Origin: MnTg04 sp964568075 | Lineage (GTDB): Bacteria > Pseudomonadota > Gammaproteobacteria > Steroidobacterales > MnTg04 | Reading direction: 5' to 3' | Assembly: GCA_964568075.1 (NCBI GenBank) | Contig: CAZMOM010000014.1 | Span: forward strand, 15,815 to 79,814 | Length of the DNA: 64,000 nucleotides | Shown: positions 50,524 through 59,799 of the stretch, one piece after another | Layout: each line of letters begins with the position of its first letter | Numbering within the stretch: position 1 is the first letter of the stretch | The notes under the pieces: generated by a model | The model's database searches: none | What the model saw: the letters and a program-made list of their open reading frames with translations, nothing else | What the model was told of the DNA's origin: nothing | Made by a program: the position numbers and the translations under genes

Positions 50524-51731
50524 GCCTGTGACTCCTTTTCAACAATCTCTATCAAGGTATCCAGATCCTTGTCTCCGCGCCCTGACAGGCAAATCAGAAT
50601 CCGCGTCCCGGGATTATCCGCCGCCAATCGCTTCGCCCCCGCCAGCGCATGGGCTGATTCCAGCGCTGGCAAAATCCCCTCGGCCCTACAGCAGTCATCC
50701 AGCGCAGATAGCGCTTCGTCGTCCGTCGCGATGATATATTCAACTCGTCCGGAATTTTTCAGCATCGAGAGCTCGGGTCCGACCCCAGGGTAGTCGAGGC
50801 CGGCCGAGATAGAATGTGTTTCCTGAATCTGACCGTCATCGTCCTGCAACAGAAAGGAAAAACAGCCGTGCAATACGCCGGGGCGTCCCCGCGACAGCGT
50901 CGCCGCATGTTCGCCGAGCCGGCCACCGGTTCCTCCGGCCTCCACCCCGATCAGGCGAACCGACTCATCGCCGATAAACTCGTTGAAAAGCCCAATCGCG
51001 TTAGACCCGCCGCCGACACAGGCCACCGCAACATCGGGCAGCGCTCCGGCTGTCGATAACATTTGTTGCCTGGCCTCCCGGCCGATCACGGACTGCAGTT
51101 CACGGACCAGGTACGGGTAGGGGTGGGGACCGACAACTGACCCCAACAGGTAATAAGTATCGAGCGGGTCGCTGACCCAGGCGCGGAGCGCCTCATCGAT
51201 TGCAGCACGCAGAGTCGCATCGCCGCTATCGACCCCGATTACCTCGGCTCCAAGCATTTTCATGCGGGAAACATTCGCCGCCTGCCGGCGAATATCGACC
51301 GAACCCATATAAACGGTGCAAGGCATGCCGGATCTTGCGCAGGCCGCTGCCGTGGCAACGCCGTGCTGGCCTGCGCCGGTCTCCGCGATGACGCGCCTGG
51401 CCCCGAGCCGCTTCGCCAGCAAGACCTGCCCTATCGCATTGTTAATCTTGTGTGCACCGGTATGAGCCAGGTCCTCTCTTTTTAGCCAAACCTCCGCGTT
51501 CCATAATCGCCCCAGACCGGCTGCCGGGCTTAGTGCGGTCGGCCTGCCAACCCAGTCGCGCAGCTCGCGCCCCAGTACCGCGACGAAATCAGTGGATGGC
51601 AGGATCTGTCTAACGCCCTCTTCAAGCCGGACCAGGGCAGGAACCAGGATCTCAGGAACAAATCGACCGCCAAAATCGCCGTACCTGCCATGCCGGTCGG
51701 GCTCGTTATCAACAGCATGGACTTGTTTCAT
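50520..51731 (-). CDS. trpB: Tryptophan synthase beta subunit
   Basis: 403 residues, PLP enzyme joining indole and serine. PLP Lys in REDLAHTGAHKINNAIGQ, AETGAGQHG, and phosphate loop CVGGGSNAIG. ATG at 51731 overlaps the trpF stop (ATGA), preferred over a longer frame. Confidence 0.97.
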   Translation of the reverse strand: MKQVHAVDNEPDRHGRYGDFGGRFVPEILVPALVRLEEGVRQILPSTDFVAVLGRELRDWVGRPTALSPAAGLGRLWNAEVWLKREDLAHTGAHKINNAIGQVLLAKRLGARRVIAETGAGQHGVATAAACARSGMPCTVYMGSVDIRRQAANVSRMKMLGAEVIGVDSGDATLRAAIDEALRAWVSDPLDTYYLLGSVVGPHPYPYLVRELQSVIGREARQQMLSTAGALPDVAVACVGGGSNAIGLFNEFIGDESVRLIGVEAGGTGGRLGEHAATLSRGRPGVLHGCFSFLLQDDDGQIQETHSISAGLDYPGVGPELSMLKNSGRVEYIIATDDEALSALDDCCRAEGILPALESAHALAGAKRLAADNPGTRILICLSGRGDKDLDTLIEIVEKESQA

Positions 51732-52357
51732 CGCTTCACGACCCATTGAGCGGACTCCATCTCCATAGCCCTGGCGGCCTGCCGGGCCGCCTGAATAAAT
51801 TCGCCAATCAACTCCGCCGACTTTATCCCCGGTCTGGTTTCCACGCCGCTACTCACGTCCACACCGAAAGGCCGGACGCGCCGGATCGCCTCGGCGACAT
51901 TGGCCGGTGTCAGGCCTCCGGCAAGAATCAGTGGAATATGCCGTGCGACTTTCGCCGCGACATCCCAGTCAGCCCGTTTTCCATGACCACTTTCGGTTCC
52001 CTCAAACAGGCAAATGGTCGGCAACCTGCGCGGAAACCGGTTACGAATAACGGGCAGGAAATTGCAGCCAGTGTCCTGCTCGAGTCCCGGCAGTTTTCTC
52101 CGGCAGTACCCGTGGTCGGCTTGCAGGTAATTTGGTGACAGTCGCTCCACTACGTCTAATACATCCCGTGGCCCCGGCTTTCGCATCACGGCGACGGTTT
52201 GCAGCTCATCGGGCAGTGTCCTGATCAGCGCTTCCGCATGCTCGATGCTGATTTGTCTCAGTGACGGAGCGAACACAAACCCGATTGCATCGGCGCCGGC
52301 CTCCGCTGCGTACAAGGCGGTATCCTGTTCGGTTATCCCGCAAATCTTGACCCACAT
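51728..52357 (-). CDS. trpF: Phosphoribosylanthranilate isomerase
   Basis: 209 residues: VKICGITEQDTALYAAEAGA, DAIGFVFAPSLRQ, YLQADHG, and DVSSGVETRPGIKS with the catalytic Asp. One base after the trpC stop. Separate from trpC, unlike the enterobacterial fusion. Confidence 0.95.
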   Translation of the reverse strand: MWVKICGITEQDTALYAAEAGADAIGFVFAPSLRQISIEHAEALIRTLPDELQTVAVMRKPGPRDVLDVVERLSPNYLQADHGYCRRKLPGLEQDTGCNFLPVIRNRFPRRLPTICLFEGTESGHGKRADWDVAAKVARHIPLILAGGLTPANVAEAIRRVRPFGVDVSSGVETRPGIKSAELIGEFIQAARQAARAMEMESAQWVVKR

Positions 52358-52358
52358 T

Positions 52359-53195
52359 TCAGCCGCTCGCTCCGGCCGCCGCCGGTCCTTTGCGTGCGAT
52401 CTCCAGACAACCCGAAATGAATATTCCGGGCGTCTGGCTTTTCATCAAGGCGTTGCCAATCAATGCCAACCGGTACCCGGCGTCGGCGATCTTCCTGAGT
52501 TGATCACAATGGGTAACCCCGCTTTCTGCTACTGCCGGCAAACCGAACGGCAAATCGGCGGCTAATTCAAAAAATCTTTCCGGTCTGATCTGCAGGGTCT
52601 TAAGATCCCGGCAATTTACGCCCGCCAATATCGTCTGCTCTGTTCGTGATTTCGAAATTTCACCCAGACGCCTCAGGTCTGTGCGATCAAATGTCTCAGC
52701 AAGAACAATCAACTCCAGACGCGCGGCATGATCGAACATATTTTCCAGTTCGCGATCATTCAGCAAACGCACAATCAGTAACACGGCGGCAGCGCCCGCC
52801 GCCCGTGTTTCATAAAGCTGTATCGGGTGTACCAGAAAATCCTTGCGCATGACTGGTATGGCCAGGTCTTGCATAAGGCGAGCCGCATTCGCCAGATCTG
52901 ACATCGAGCCGCCAAAATGATCTGGCTCGGTCAGCACGGAGACCATTGCAGCTCCGCTCGAGGCGTAATCGCTCAGCTGCTGACGCAGATCGCGAGCGGG
53001 CTTGTCCGGCATCCATTGGGAAGGCGATTTCCGTTTGTACTCGGCGATGACGTCGAATCCGTCAGCAGACAACCGGATCGCCGGCGGCGGCGCCATGCTA
53101 TCGATAATTTCCTCAAACGCCGTGAGTTCATCCGCCAGTTGCTCAGCACGCTGGCCACTGCGCACTGCCTTTTTTGCCAGAAAATCGGTCTTCAT
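52359..53195 (-). CDS. trpC: Indole-3-glycerol phosphate synthase
   Basis: 278 residues, TIM barrel: FDVIAEYKRKSPSQW (catalytic Lys), SVLTEPDHFGGS, RKDFLVHPIQLYE, GVNCRDLKT, AESGVTH and ALIGNALMKS. Start overlaps trpD stop. Confidence 0.96.
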   Translation of the reverse strand: MKTDFLAKKAVRSGQRAEQLADELTAFEEIIDSMAPPPAIRLSADGFDVIAEYKRKSPSQWMPDKPARDLRQQLSDYASSGAAMVSVLTEPDHFGGSMSDLANAARLMQDLAIPVMRKDFLVHPIQLYETRAAGAAAVLLIVRLLNDRELENMFDHAARLELIVLAETFDRTDLRRLGEISKSRTEQTILAGVNCRDLKTLQIRPERFFELAADLPFGLPAVAESGVTHCDQLRKIADAGYRLALIGNALMKSQTPGIFISGCLEIARKGPAAAGASG

Positions 53196-54223
53196 GCTGC
53201 CTCCACGGCAAACCCTCGGAGACGTCCAAGCAACCGCTGGGCGTCGCCTTTTCCCAGCGCCTGTCTCGCCAATTCGATGCCCGCATCCAGCGTCTCCGCA
53301 TGGTCACAAACTTCCAGCACCAGCCCGGCGCCCAGAAGCAACGCATCACGATGCGCGCCCTGATCGACACCCGACAGGACGCCGGCGAGTGCATCTGCGT
53401 TGTCGACTGCGTTTCCGCCAGCCAGGTCTTCCGGCCGGCATCGGCTGATCCCCAAGTCCAGCGGATCTATCTCGCGTTCGCGTATCTCGCCGACTGTGAC
53501 TTCGAGTCTTATAAAGGCACCGACCGGGGTCGCTTCGTCCCATCCTGGTTCGCCGTGGATAACGAATGCCCGTTTGATATCCATGCCCGACAACGCTTCC
53601 GCCAGTAACCTTGCCGCCGCCATGCTATATGCGCCGATTACCATGTAGGGTGGCTTCGCCGGATTAACCAGGGGACCAAGCAGGTTAAACACGGTGTGCA
53701 CGCCGAGAGATTTGCGAACCGGCATCAATGCCCGCGTCGCGGTATGAAATGTTGGCGCAAACAGGAATGTGAACCCCGTCGTATCCAGACACGACGCAAC
53801 GGCATGGCCATCGACCGGCAACTCAAACCCCAGGGCTTCGAGAACATCGGCGCTACCGCAACGGCTGGACACAGCTCTATTGCCGTGCTTGACGACCTGA
53901 GCACCACAAGATGCAGCCAGCAATGCGGAACCAGTTGACAGATTCAGACTCCCCGAGCCGTCGCCGCCGGTCCCCACGCAATCAACCAGGTCATCCCGGT
54001 CACCGATCGGCGGTCGCAGTGCCAGCGACCTCATCCCGTTGGCAAATCCGCGTAGCTCCGCCCCGGTTTCTCCCTTCATGCGCAGGGCCGTAAGCAGTGC
54101 GCCGGACATCGCGTCGGGAATTTCCTCTGCTGCCATTTTTCTCAGCAATTTTTCCGCCTGCTGTTCGCTCATGTTTTTGCGGGCAATCAGGTCTTCGAGC
54201 AGTAAACTTAATTCGTCGTTCAT
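53192..54223 (-). CDS. trpD: Anthranilate phosphoribosyltransferase
   Basis: 343 residues: DCVGTGGDGSGSLNLSTGSA (PRPP loop), VVKHGNRAVSSRCGSADVLE, PVRKSLGVHTVFNLLGPLVN. Not fused to trpG. Overlaps trpG stop (ATGA). Confidence 0.96.
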   Translation of the reverse strand: MNDELSLLLEDLIARKNMSEQQAEKLLRKMAAEEIPDAMSGALLTALRMKGETGAELRGFANGMRSLALRPPIGDRDDLVDCVGTGGDGSGSLNLSTGSALLAASCGAQVVKHGNRAVSSRCGSADVLEALGFELPVDGHAVASCLDTTGFTFLFAPTFHTATRALMPVRKSLGVHTVFNLLGPLVNPAKPPYMVIGAYSMAAARLLAEALSGMDIKRAFVIHGEPGWDEATPVGAFIRLEVTVGEIREREIDPLDLGISRCRPEDLAGGNAVDNADALAGVLSGVDQGAHRDALLLGAGLVLEVCDHAETLDAGIELARQALGKGDAQRLLGRLRGFAVEAA

Positions 54224-54801
54224 ATCAATGTCCTCGTCAGGAAATTCTTGATGAGCTCTTGGCCATCGGGGGTCAGCACGCTTTCCGGGTGAAACTGAAC
54301 GCCGTACAGGTTTATAAATCGATGACGGACAGCCATCACTTCACCACTCGCCGTCCAGGCACAGATTTCCAGCTGCTCGGGCATTTTCTCTCTCGGCGTA
54401 CACAGGGAATGGTAGCGCCCGGCGGAAAATGGCTGCGGCATGTCGGTAAATAACCCGCGACCGTCATGATGCACAGCGGAGCTCTTGCCGTGCATCAGTC
54501 GCGGAGCATGTTCGACCTCGCCGCCGAATGCCTCGACCAGTGCCTGATGTCCAAGACAAACACCGAGAATCGGTTTACGGCCGGCAGCAGATCGAATGAG
54601 GGGTACGCTGATTCCGGCATCGGCCGGCCTGCCGGGCCCCGGTGAAATGAGTAAATGGCTGAATTCGAGTCCAAGCGCTTCGTCAACAGCCATCTGGTCG
54701 TTGCGGATAACAGTTACTTCGGCATCCTGCATCCGAACCGCCTGAACCAGGTTATAGGTAAAGGAATCATAATTATCGACGACCAGTACATGCGCGCTCA
54801 T
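54220..54801 (-). CDS. trpG: Anthranilate synthase component II (glutamine amidotransferase)
   Basis: 193 residues: VVDNYDSFTYNLVQ, nucleophile Cys in GVCLGHQALVEAFGG and YGVQFHPESVLT. Supplies ammonia to TrpE. Overlaps trpE stop. Confidence 0.96.
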   Translation of the reverse strand: MSAHVLVVDNYDSFTYNLVQAVRMQDAEVTVIRNDQMAVDEALGLEFSHLLISPGPGRPADAGISVPLIRSAAGRKPILGVCLGHQALVEAFGGEVEHAPRLMHGKSSAVHHDGRGLFTDMPQPFSAGRYHSLCTPREKMPEQLEICAWTASGEVMAVRHRFINLYGVQFHPESVLTPDGQELIKNFLTRTLI

Positions 54802-56177
54802 CGGATTTCCTCCGCCAATTCAAGCGCGCGCCCAAATACAGCGCTTTTGGCCAGAACCTCGTCGTATTCTTTGCACGGAACCGAATCCGCGACGATTCCG
54901 GCGCCGGCCTGGTACTGGTATTCGTCGCCTGCGAAACTAAACGTACGGATCGTAATGGCGTGGTCCATGTTCCCGTTGTGGCTGAAATAACCAACGGTTC
55001 CCGCATAAAGATTACGGTTAACCGGCTCATATTGGCTGATCAGCTCCATGGCTCTGATCTTGGGAGCGCCTACCAGGGTTCCGGCCGGAAATGCCGCCGC
55101 AAACAAATCGAAACAATCTTTGCCGGATTCCAGTTCTCCGCTTACCCCGCTTACCAGGTGCATGACATGGCTGTACCGCTCTATGGATCGATAGGGATCA
55201 ACCCTGATCGAACCCGGCGTTGCCACTCGTCCGAGATCATTCCGCGCCAGATCCACCAACATGACGTGTTCGGCGGCCTCTTTGGGATCCGCAAGAAGCT
55301 CTCTCTCCAGTTCCAGGTCCCTGTCGGCCTGCGGGTGCCGCGGGCGCGTTCCGGCGATCGGTCTTAGCGTCGCCACATTGCCCTTTTTGCGAACCAGAGC
55401 CTCGGGCGAAGACCCGGCGACTGCCACTTCCCCCAGGTCCAGGAAATACATGTACGGGGACGGGTTTATCAGGCGTAGCGCCCGATAACAGGTGAATGGC
55501 GATATGCTGGTGCGACCACAATACTGAACCGACAAAACCAGCTGGTATACATCACCATCGGTGATATTTCCCTTGGCCAGATCCACCGCGGCCATAAATT
55601 CACCGCGGCTCATGCTGGCTCCGGCGGCGCCGCTGGAATGGGCAACGCGAAATTTGGACAACGAGCCGGAGAGCAGCTCGAGAACGTCCCGCCTGAGCTC
55701 CTTACGCTCAGTTTCATTGCCACTGTGCAGCAGGGCGGCACGACGAGTCAGATGATCGAAAACCAGTAACGAGTCGGTAGCCAGATACAGTGCACGCGGA
55801 TAGCGACTCGGTTTCACCTCGTCGGGCAGCTTTTCGAAATGGCGTATCAGATCGTAGGCCGACACGCCAACCAGACCCCCATTGAAAGGTAAATTCGGAA
55901 GCTCGGGGTAAAGTCTTGGCGCCGCATTCAGCGCGCGACGGAAAGCGCTCAACAACTGCTCGGGACATTGTCCCGATACAAAGAAACTCTCGTCAGGATC
56001 GCCGGCCTGCCCCAGGTGGAACTCCCGGGTCTCCCCGAAGCCGAGAAACGAATAGCGACCGACGCTTTTCCCGCCTTCGACGCTTTCAAGAAGAAATCGC
56101 GGTTTCAGCGACGCGAGTTTCAGGTAAGCCGAAACTGGAGTATCCAGGTCGGCTACGATATCGAAGAATGACTGCAT
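54798..56177 (-). CDS. trpE: Anthranilate synthase component I
   Basis: 459 residues. N-terminal regulatory LLES motif in KPRFLLESVEGGKSVGRYSF (Trp feedback site), chorismate domain with PIAGTRPRHPQADRDLELE, VDLARNDLGRVATPGSI, GAPKIRAMELI, and GAGIVADSVPCKEYDE. First structural gene after the attenuator. Shorter than the 500-residue enterobacterial form. Confidence 0.96.
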   Translation of the reverse strand: MQSFFDIVADLDTPVSAYLKLASLKPRFLLESVEGGKSVGRYSFLGFGETREFHLGQAGDPDESFFVSGQCPEQLLSAFRRALNAAPRLYPELPNLPFNGGLVGVSAYDLIRHFEKLPDEVKPSRYPRALYLATDSLLVFDHLTRRAALLHSGNETERKELRRDVLELLSGSLSKFRVAHSSGAAGASMSRGEFMAAVDLAKGNITDGDVYQLVLSVQYCGRTSISPFTCYRALRLINPSPYMYFLDLGEVAVAGSSPEALVRKKGNVATLRPIAGTRPRHPQADRDLELERELLADPKEAAEHVMLVDLARNDLGRVATPGSIRVDPYRSIERYSHVMHLVSGVSGELESGKDCFDLFAAAFPAGTLVGAPKIRAMELISQYEPVNRNLYAGTVGYFSHNGNMDHAITIRTFSFAGDEYQYQAGAGIVADSVPCKEYDEVLAKSAVFGRALELAEEIR

Positions 56178-56218
56178 CGGATCCTCTGCACTGTTTTTCC
56201 TGTACAGGGACCGGTCAC

Positions 56219-56251
56219 AAAAAAACCCACCCCTGACTCAGGAGTGGGTTT
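56219..56251 (-). terminator. trp attenuator terminator hairpin
   Basis: Minus strand AACCCACTCCTGA / TCAGGGGTGGGTT forms a stem (plus 56224-56250, one mismatch) followed by seven Ts (plus 56219-56225). It lies between the leader peptide and trpE. The alternative pairing of leader bases CAGGGGAGGGT (plus 56285-56295) with ACCCACTCCTG (plus 56239-56249), 10 of 11 pairs including one G-U, would act as antiterminator. Confidence 0.88.
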
Positions 56252-56274
56252 CGGATTAGCTTATGTACACGCGG

Positions 56275-56358
56275 CTAGGCCAGCACCCTCCCCTGGGATA
56301 CCAGCCACCACCAACCGCTGTTCGGGCTGATAGAAATATTTGCCGTGTGATAACTCAT
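56275..56358 (-). CDS. trpL: trp operon leader peptide
   Basis: 27 residues, MSYHTANISISPNSGWWWLV then SQGRVLA, with three consecutive Trp codons (residues 16-18) just upstream of the antiterminator strand. Ribosome stalling there at low Trp-tRNA would free the antiterminator and allow trpEGDCFBA transcription. It is in frame with, and inside, the 3' end of the DUF4870 frame. Confidence 0.88.
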   Translation of the reverse strand: MSYHTANISISPNSGWWWLVSQGRVLA

Positions 56359-56781
56359 GACTACATTAAACCGGTTTAAATCTGCAGCGTCAACCACTAT
56401 TTTTTGAGAATGCATTGCTAACCTGATCAAGCGCAATGCAAATGGATATTCGTAGTGAACCCCGTTATTAGCATTGATGACTGCAATAATAATCAACACC
56501 AGATTGACGATCGCCAGTATCCACAACAGGACGAAGTCAATCAGTAGCAATACCAGCAGGGCGGATGCAATGGCTGCGATACACATCGTAATCTGGAAAT
56601 TCGGCGCGTCTTTTCCCTGCTCATCGACAAAACTGTACTGGTCCTTCTTTAGCAACCAGACGATCAGCGGCCCCAGGACAAAGCCAAGCCCGGAAAAATA
56701 CCCGGTCAACGCGCTCAAGTGGCACAACATGCCCCACATTCGTTCATCTGAGCTCATTCCGCTACCGGTCAACTCGTTCAT
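56275..56781 (-). CDS. DUF4870 membrane protein, open frame running through trpL
   Basis: MSSDERMWGMLCHLSALTGY, then SGLGFVLGPLIVWLLKKDQ and GVHYEYPFALRLI are the DUF4870 (Tic20-like small membrane protein) pattern, three hydrophobic helices, ending near residue 118. Members normally stop about there. Here the frame stays open for about 50 more residues, over the trp promoter, and ends as the Trp-rich leader peptide. The stop may have been lost; start could be ATG 56781 or 56757. Confidence 0.8.
   Translation of the reverse strand: MNELTGSGMSSDERMWGMLCHLSALTGYFSGLGFVLGPLIVWLLKKDQYSFVDEQGKDAPNFQITMCIAAIASALLVLLLIDFVLLWILAIVNLVLIIIAVINANNGVHYEYPFALRLIRLAMHSQKIVVDAADLNRFNVVMSYHTANISISPNSGWWWLVSQGRVLA
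56365..56393 (-). promoter_or_regulatory. trp operon promoter
   Basis: Minus strand TTGACG (plus 56388-56393), 17 bp, TTTAAT (plus 56365-56370), ending 7 bp before the trpL ATG. A start site near the ATG leaves a very short 5' leader, so if this is the promoter the Shine-Dalgarno of trpL is weak or absent. Confidence 0.65.
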
Positions 56782-56802
56782 TTTTATCTACCGAGATGCG
56801 GT

Positions 56803-58635
56803 CTACAGCTGATACATCAGCATAAGTACAATCGAAAACCCCACCCACATCAATATCGTCAACGGAATTCCGAGGCGAATAAAGTCCGCGAACCGGTATC
56901 CACCAGCGCTCATTACCAGCAGATTCGTACTGTATCCCATCGGTGTCGCAAAACTCATGTTGGCACCAAAAATCACCGCCAATAAAAATGGTTCTACGGG
57001 CGCACCGAGCTGGTTCGCGATGCCGACAGCGATCGGCGTACCGATAACAGCTGCGGCATTGTTGGTCACGACATTGGTCACCAGGGCCAGGGCCAGAATC
57101 AACGCACTGAGAACACCCGCAACGGGTAGCCCGCTGGTCGCGAACACGAAAAGCCTGGCCAGATAATCTGCAGCGCCGGTTTCCGTCAGCGCCAGCCCCA
57201 ACCCAAGACTGGCGACGATGACCAGAATAATCTGGGCACTAAGAGACTGACCGACGTCGCGCCAGCGCAGGCATCCGCTAACAATCATCAGCGCGACGCC
57301 GGTCACGCTGCTCACCGATATAGGCAACACGCCGGTGGCGGCAGCGCCGACTATTCCAGCCATGATCAGCAGCGCCCGGTTCGATCTCGCTTTGCGGGGC
57401 AAGTCGGTCGTTCCATCGAGCACGAGCATTTCACCACTGTCGCGAAGTTCGTTAACGTTTTCACGGCTCCCTTGAACCAGCAGGACGTCGCCGGAACTCA
57501 GTCTGACATCACCCAACTCACCGCTGGCCTGATCTACATGCAGGCGGGCCCGGTGAATCGCCAGCGGCAACAGCCGGTACCGGGTGGCGAAACGGGTTTG
57601 CTTTAATGACCGGTGATGCAAGGGCGAACCTCGGGTCACGACGACTTCGGCCAGTTGCTGATCGCCGGCACTAAGCGGAAACTCGTCACTGACCGGGTGA
57701 TGGCTGTCCGATGCGTTATACAAACGCGCTCCCAGAATATTTTCAAACTCCTTCAGTCGCTCCACCGTATCCCTGACAAACAACCGGTCCCCTGCCTTTA
57801 CGGTGGCCGAGGGAAGACGTGTCAATGACAGGTTGTCTCCCCGCTGAATACGTTCCACCTTCATCCGGCTATTGGTCATCGCCAGTACTTCGGACAAGGT
57901 CTTGTTGGCGGCGGCGCTCCCATGATCGACATAAAAAAGAGCATTGAAAACGCGTGGTGATATATCGGCCAGTGCGGAACTTCTTTGCGGTAAAAGCCGC
58001 GGTCCGGCCAGCCAGAGAAACAAAATAGCGACCGGACCGACGATTGCCACTGGTAATACAAAATCAAACATACCCAGTTGAGCGATTCCACGGTCATGTA
58101 CTATGCCGACGACCAGCAGGTTCGTCGATGTGCCTATCGTAGTCGCCATACCACCGACAATAGTCGCAAAGCCCATGGGCATCAGCATTCCGGAGGTAGA
58201 ACTTCCACTGCGTAGCGCAACGCTGACCAGTACCGGCAGCAACATGATGACGATGGGTGTGTTATTAAGAAAACCACTCAGAACTGCGACGACCAGCAAT
58301 GTCATCAGCATAGAAAACCGCGGGTGTTTCGACCAGCCGGACGACGCCAGACGAACCAGCGGTTGCAGCGCACCGGTCATTTCAAGGCCCTTGGCGGCCG
58401 TCATCAACGCACAAATTGTTATCAACGACTCGTTGCCGAACGCAGAAAAAAAGTCGGCCGGCGATATCAGCGACTCACCGGTCCCATACGGGAAAATCCA
58501 TGAGCCAAATCCCAGGGTCGCCAAAATGAGCAGGCTGGAGGTTTCCAGCGGAATTCGATCCCGGGTAAACAGGATCAGCGCCAGAATCGTCAGCGCAAGC
58601 GCAGCAATGCCATGTGCGTCGGGAAGTTGAGGCAA
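56803..58635 (-). CDS. SLC13/DASS-family transporter with two RCK_C domains
   Basis: 610 residues: about ten membrane helices in two repeats flanking a cytoplasmic region with two TrkA-C/RCK_C domains (residues about 210-380: NKTLSEVLAMTNSRMKVERI, AGDRLFVRDTVERLK; LRDSGEMLVLDGTTD). SLC13 signature loops FLNNTPIVIMLLPV and VTNNAAAVIGTPIAVG. Sodium-coupled anion or dicarboxylate/sulfate uptake is likely; the ion is not fixed by sequence. Stands alone between trp region and GST. Confidence 0.92.
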   Translation of the reverse strand: MPQLPDAHGIAALALTILALILFTRDRIPLETSSLLILATLGFGSWIFPYGTGESLISPADFFSAFGNESLITICALMTAAKGLEMTGALQPLVRLASSGWSKHPRFSMLMTLLVVAVLSGFLNNTPIVIMLLPVLVSVALRSGSSTSGMLMPMGFATIVGGMATTIGTSTNLLVVGIVHDRGIAQLGMFDFVLPVAIVGPVAILFLWLAGPRLLPQRSSALADISPRVFNALFYVDHGSAAANKTLSEVLAMTNSRMKVERIQRGDNLSLTRLPSATVKAGDRLFVRDTVERLKEFENILGARLYNASDSHHPVSDEFPLSAGDQQLAEVVVTRGSPLHHRSLKQTRFATRYRLLPLAIHRARLHVDQASGELGDVRLSSGDVLLVQGSRENVNELRDSGEMLVLDGTTDLPRKARSNRALLIMAGIVGAAATGVLPISVSSVTGVALMIVSGCLRWRDVGQSLSAQIILVIVASLGLGLALTETGAADYLARLFVFATSGLPVAGVLSALILALALVTNVVTNNAAAVIGTPIAVGIANQLGAPVEPFLLAVIFGANMSFATPMGYSTNLLVMSAGGYRFADFIRLGIPLTILMWVGFSIVLMLMYQL

Positions 58636-59037
58636 TCGCTCATCCTTTTTTTATTTTCCGGCCGACCGGCTCCGGCAAGCGAAAACCGCGAGTCCGGGAA
58701 AAACACCCGGAGCGCGTCCGGGCATGTATGACCGTATATCACGCCCGCCCTCAACATTCCAATGGTTCGCCGGCATGTTTTTTCCGGGCAATGTGCTCGG
58801 CCCAATATTAGAAAGAGGTGATATTCCCACGGTCCGGATCACTTTCATTGCGGCCCAGGCCACACGCGCCAGCAGGTCCAGCCTCTCTTCGCTGAGCCGG
58901 GCCGCACTCCGATTCAGGTATGCCGTCGATGAGTTGTGATTCCTTTGTTTCCGGCCAATGTGCCATAGTCCGGTCATCAGGCCGGCCGCGAAAATCTGAC
59001 GCCTGCCACCAATTACGCCCGGAGGAGAGGATTTAAA
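58636..59037. other. Intergenic region between SLC13 transporter and GST
   Basis: 402 bp between divergent genes. A CCCGGAGGAGAGG Shine-Dalgarno lies just before the GST ATG. A 108-codon frame on the minus strand (58651-58977) shows no family features. No RNA gene or repeat recognised. Confidence 0.6.
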
Positions 59038-59715
59038 ATGATTGAACTATTTACTGCAGGAACGCCGAACGGGCGGAAAATTTCGGTGATGCTTGAAGAG
59101 ACCGGTATGGACTATACGGTCAGGCAGATGCGACTTGGCGAACTCGAGCAAAAAAAACCGGAATTCCTGGCGATCAACCCCAACGGCCGCATTCCGGCCA
59201 TTATCGATCATAACGAGGACGATTTCGTCGTATTCGAGTCCGGAGCCATCCTGATCTACCTGGCGAAGAAATCCGGAACGTTGATGCCTCAGGACATGAA
59301 GACTGCATCTTTGGTTATCCAGTGGTTGATGTTTCAGATGGGCGGCATCGGACCGATGATGGGTCAGGCTAATGTGTTCTATCGTTACGCGACAGAGAAA
59401 ATCGACTATGCCATCGACCGGTATCAGGCCGAGTGCAGGCGACTCTTCGAGGTTCTCGACGGCCGACTGTCCGCAGTAGAGTACCTGGCCGGCGACTACT
59501 CGATAGCCGATGTCGCCACCTATCCCTGGGTTTCCACATATGACTGGTCAGGCGTCAGCGTGGAAGGCCTCGATCATCTTCAGGCATGGCTCGAAAAAGT
59601 CAGCTCCCGTCCGGCGGTCGTCCGCGGAATGGCTATTCCCACGCCACCAAGGCCAGCAGAGGGCGAAAAGAAAGAGGAATTTGTCCGCGCGGCACGAAAA
59701 ATGCTGATCAGCTAG
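59038..59715 (+). CDS. Glutathione S-transferase, Nu class (YfcG/YghU-like)
   Basis: 225 residues. Thioredoxin-fold N-domain with the TPN motif (FTAGTPNGRKISVMLEE), FLAINPNGRIPAII and the glutathione-binding VFESGAILIYLA; C-domain helices MFQMGGIGPMMGQANVF and DYSIADVATYPWVS. Disulfide reductase or peroxidase activity is usual for this class. GGAGGAGAGG precedes the ATG. Confidence 0.93.
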   Translation: MIELFTAGTPNGRKISVMLEETGMDYTVRQMRLGELEQKKPEFLAINPNGRIPAIIDHNEDDFVVFESGAILIYLAKKSGTLMPQDMKTASLVIQWLMFQMGGIGPMMGQANVFYRYATEKIDYAIDRYQAECRRLFEVLDGRLSAVEYLAGDYSIADVATYPWVSTYDWSGVSVEGLDHLQAWLEKVSSRPAVVRGMAIPTPPRPAEGEKKEEFVRAARKMLIS

Positions 59716-59799
59716 CCGAACTAGCCTGCGTGTCACCGGGGATCGCGTGTCCTGGGTGAGGCTAGTACTCCGTCGGCTGCCGCCCGGGTGATACGCAGG

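Noticed and set aside
58651..58977. 108-codon minus-strand frame upstream of the transporter
   Set aside because: Overlaps the GST upstream region, no domain or codon pattern of a real gene, no Shine-Dalgarno.
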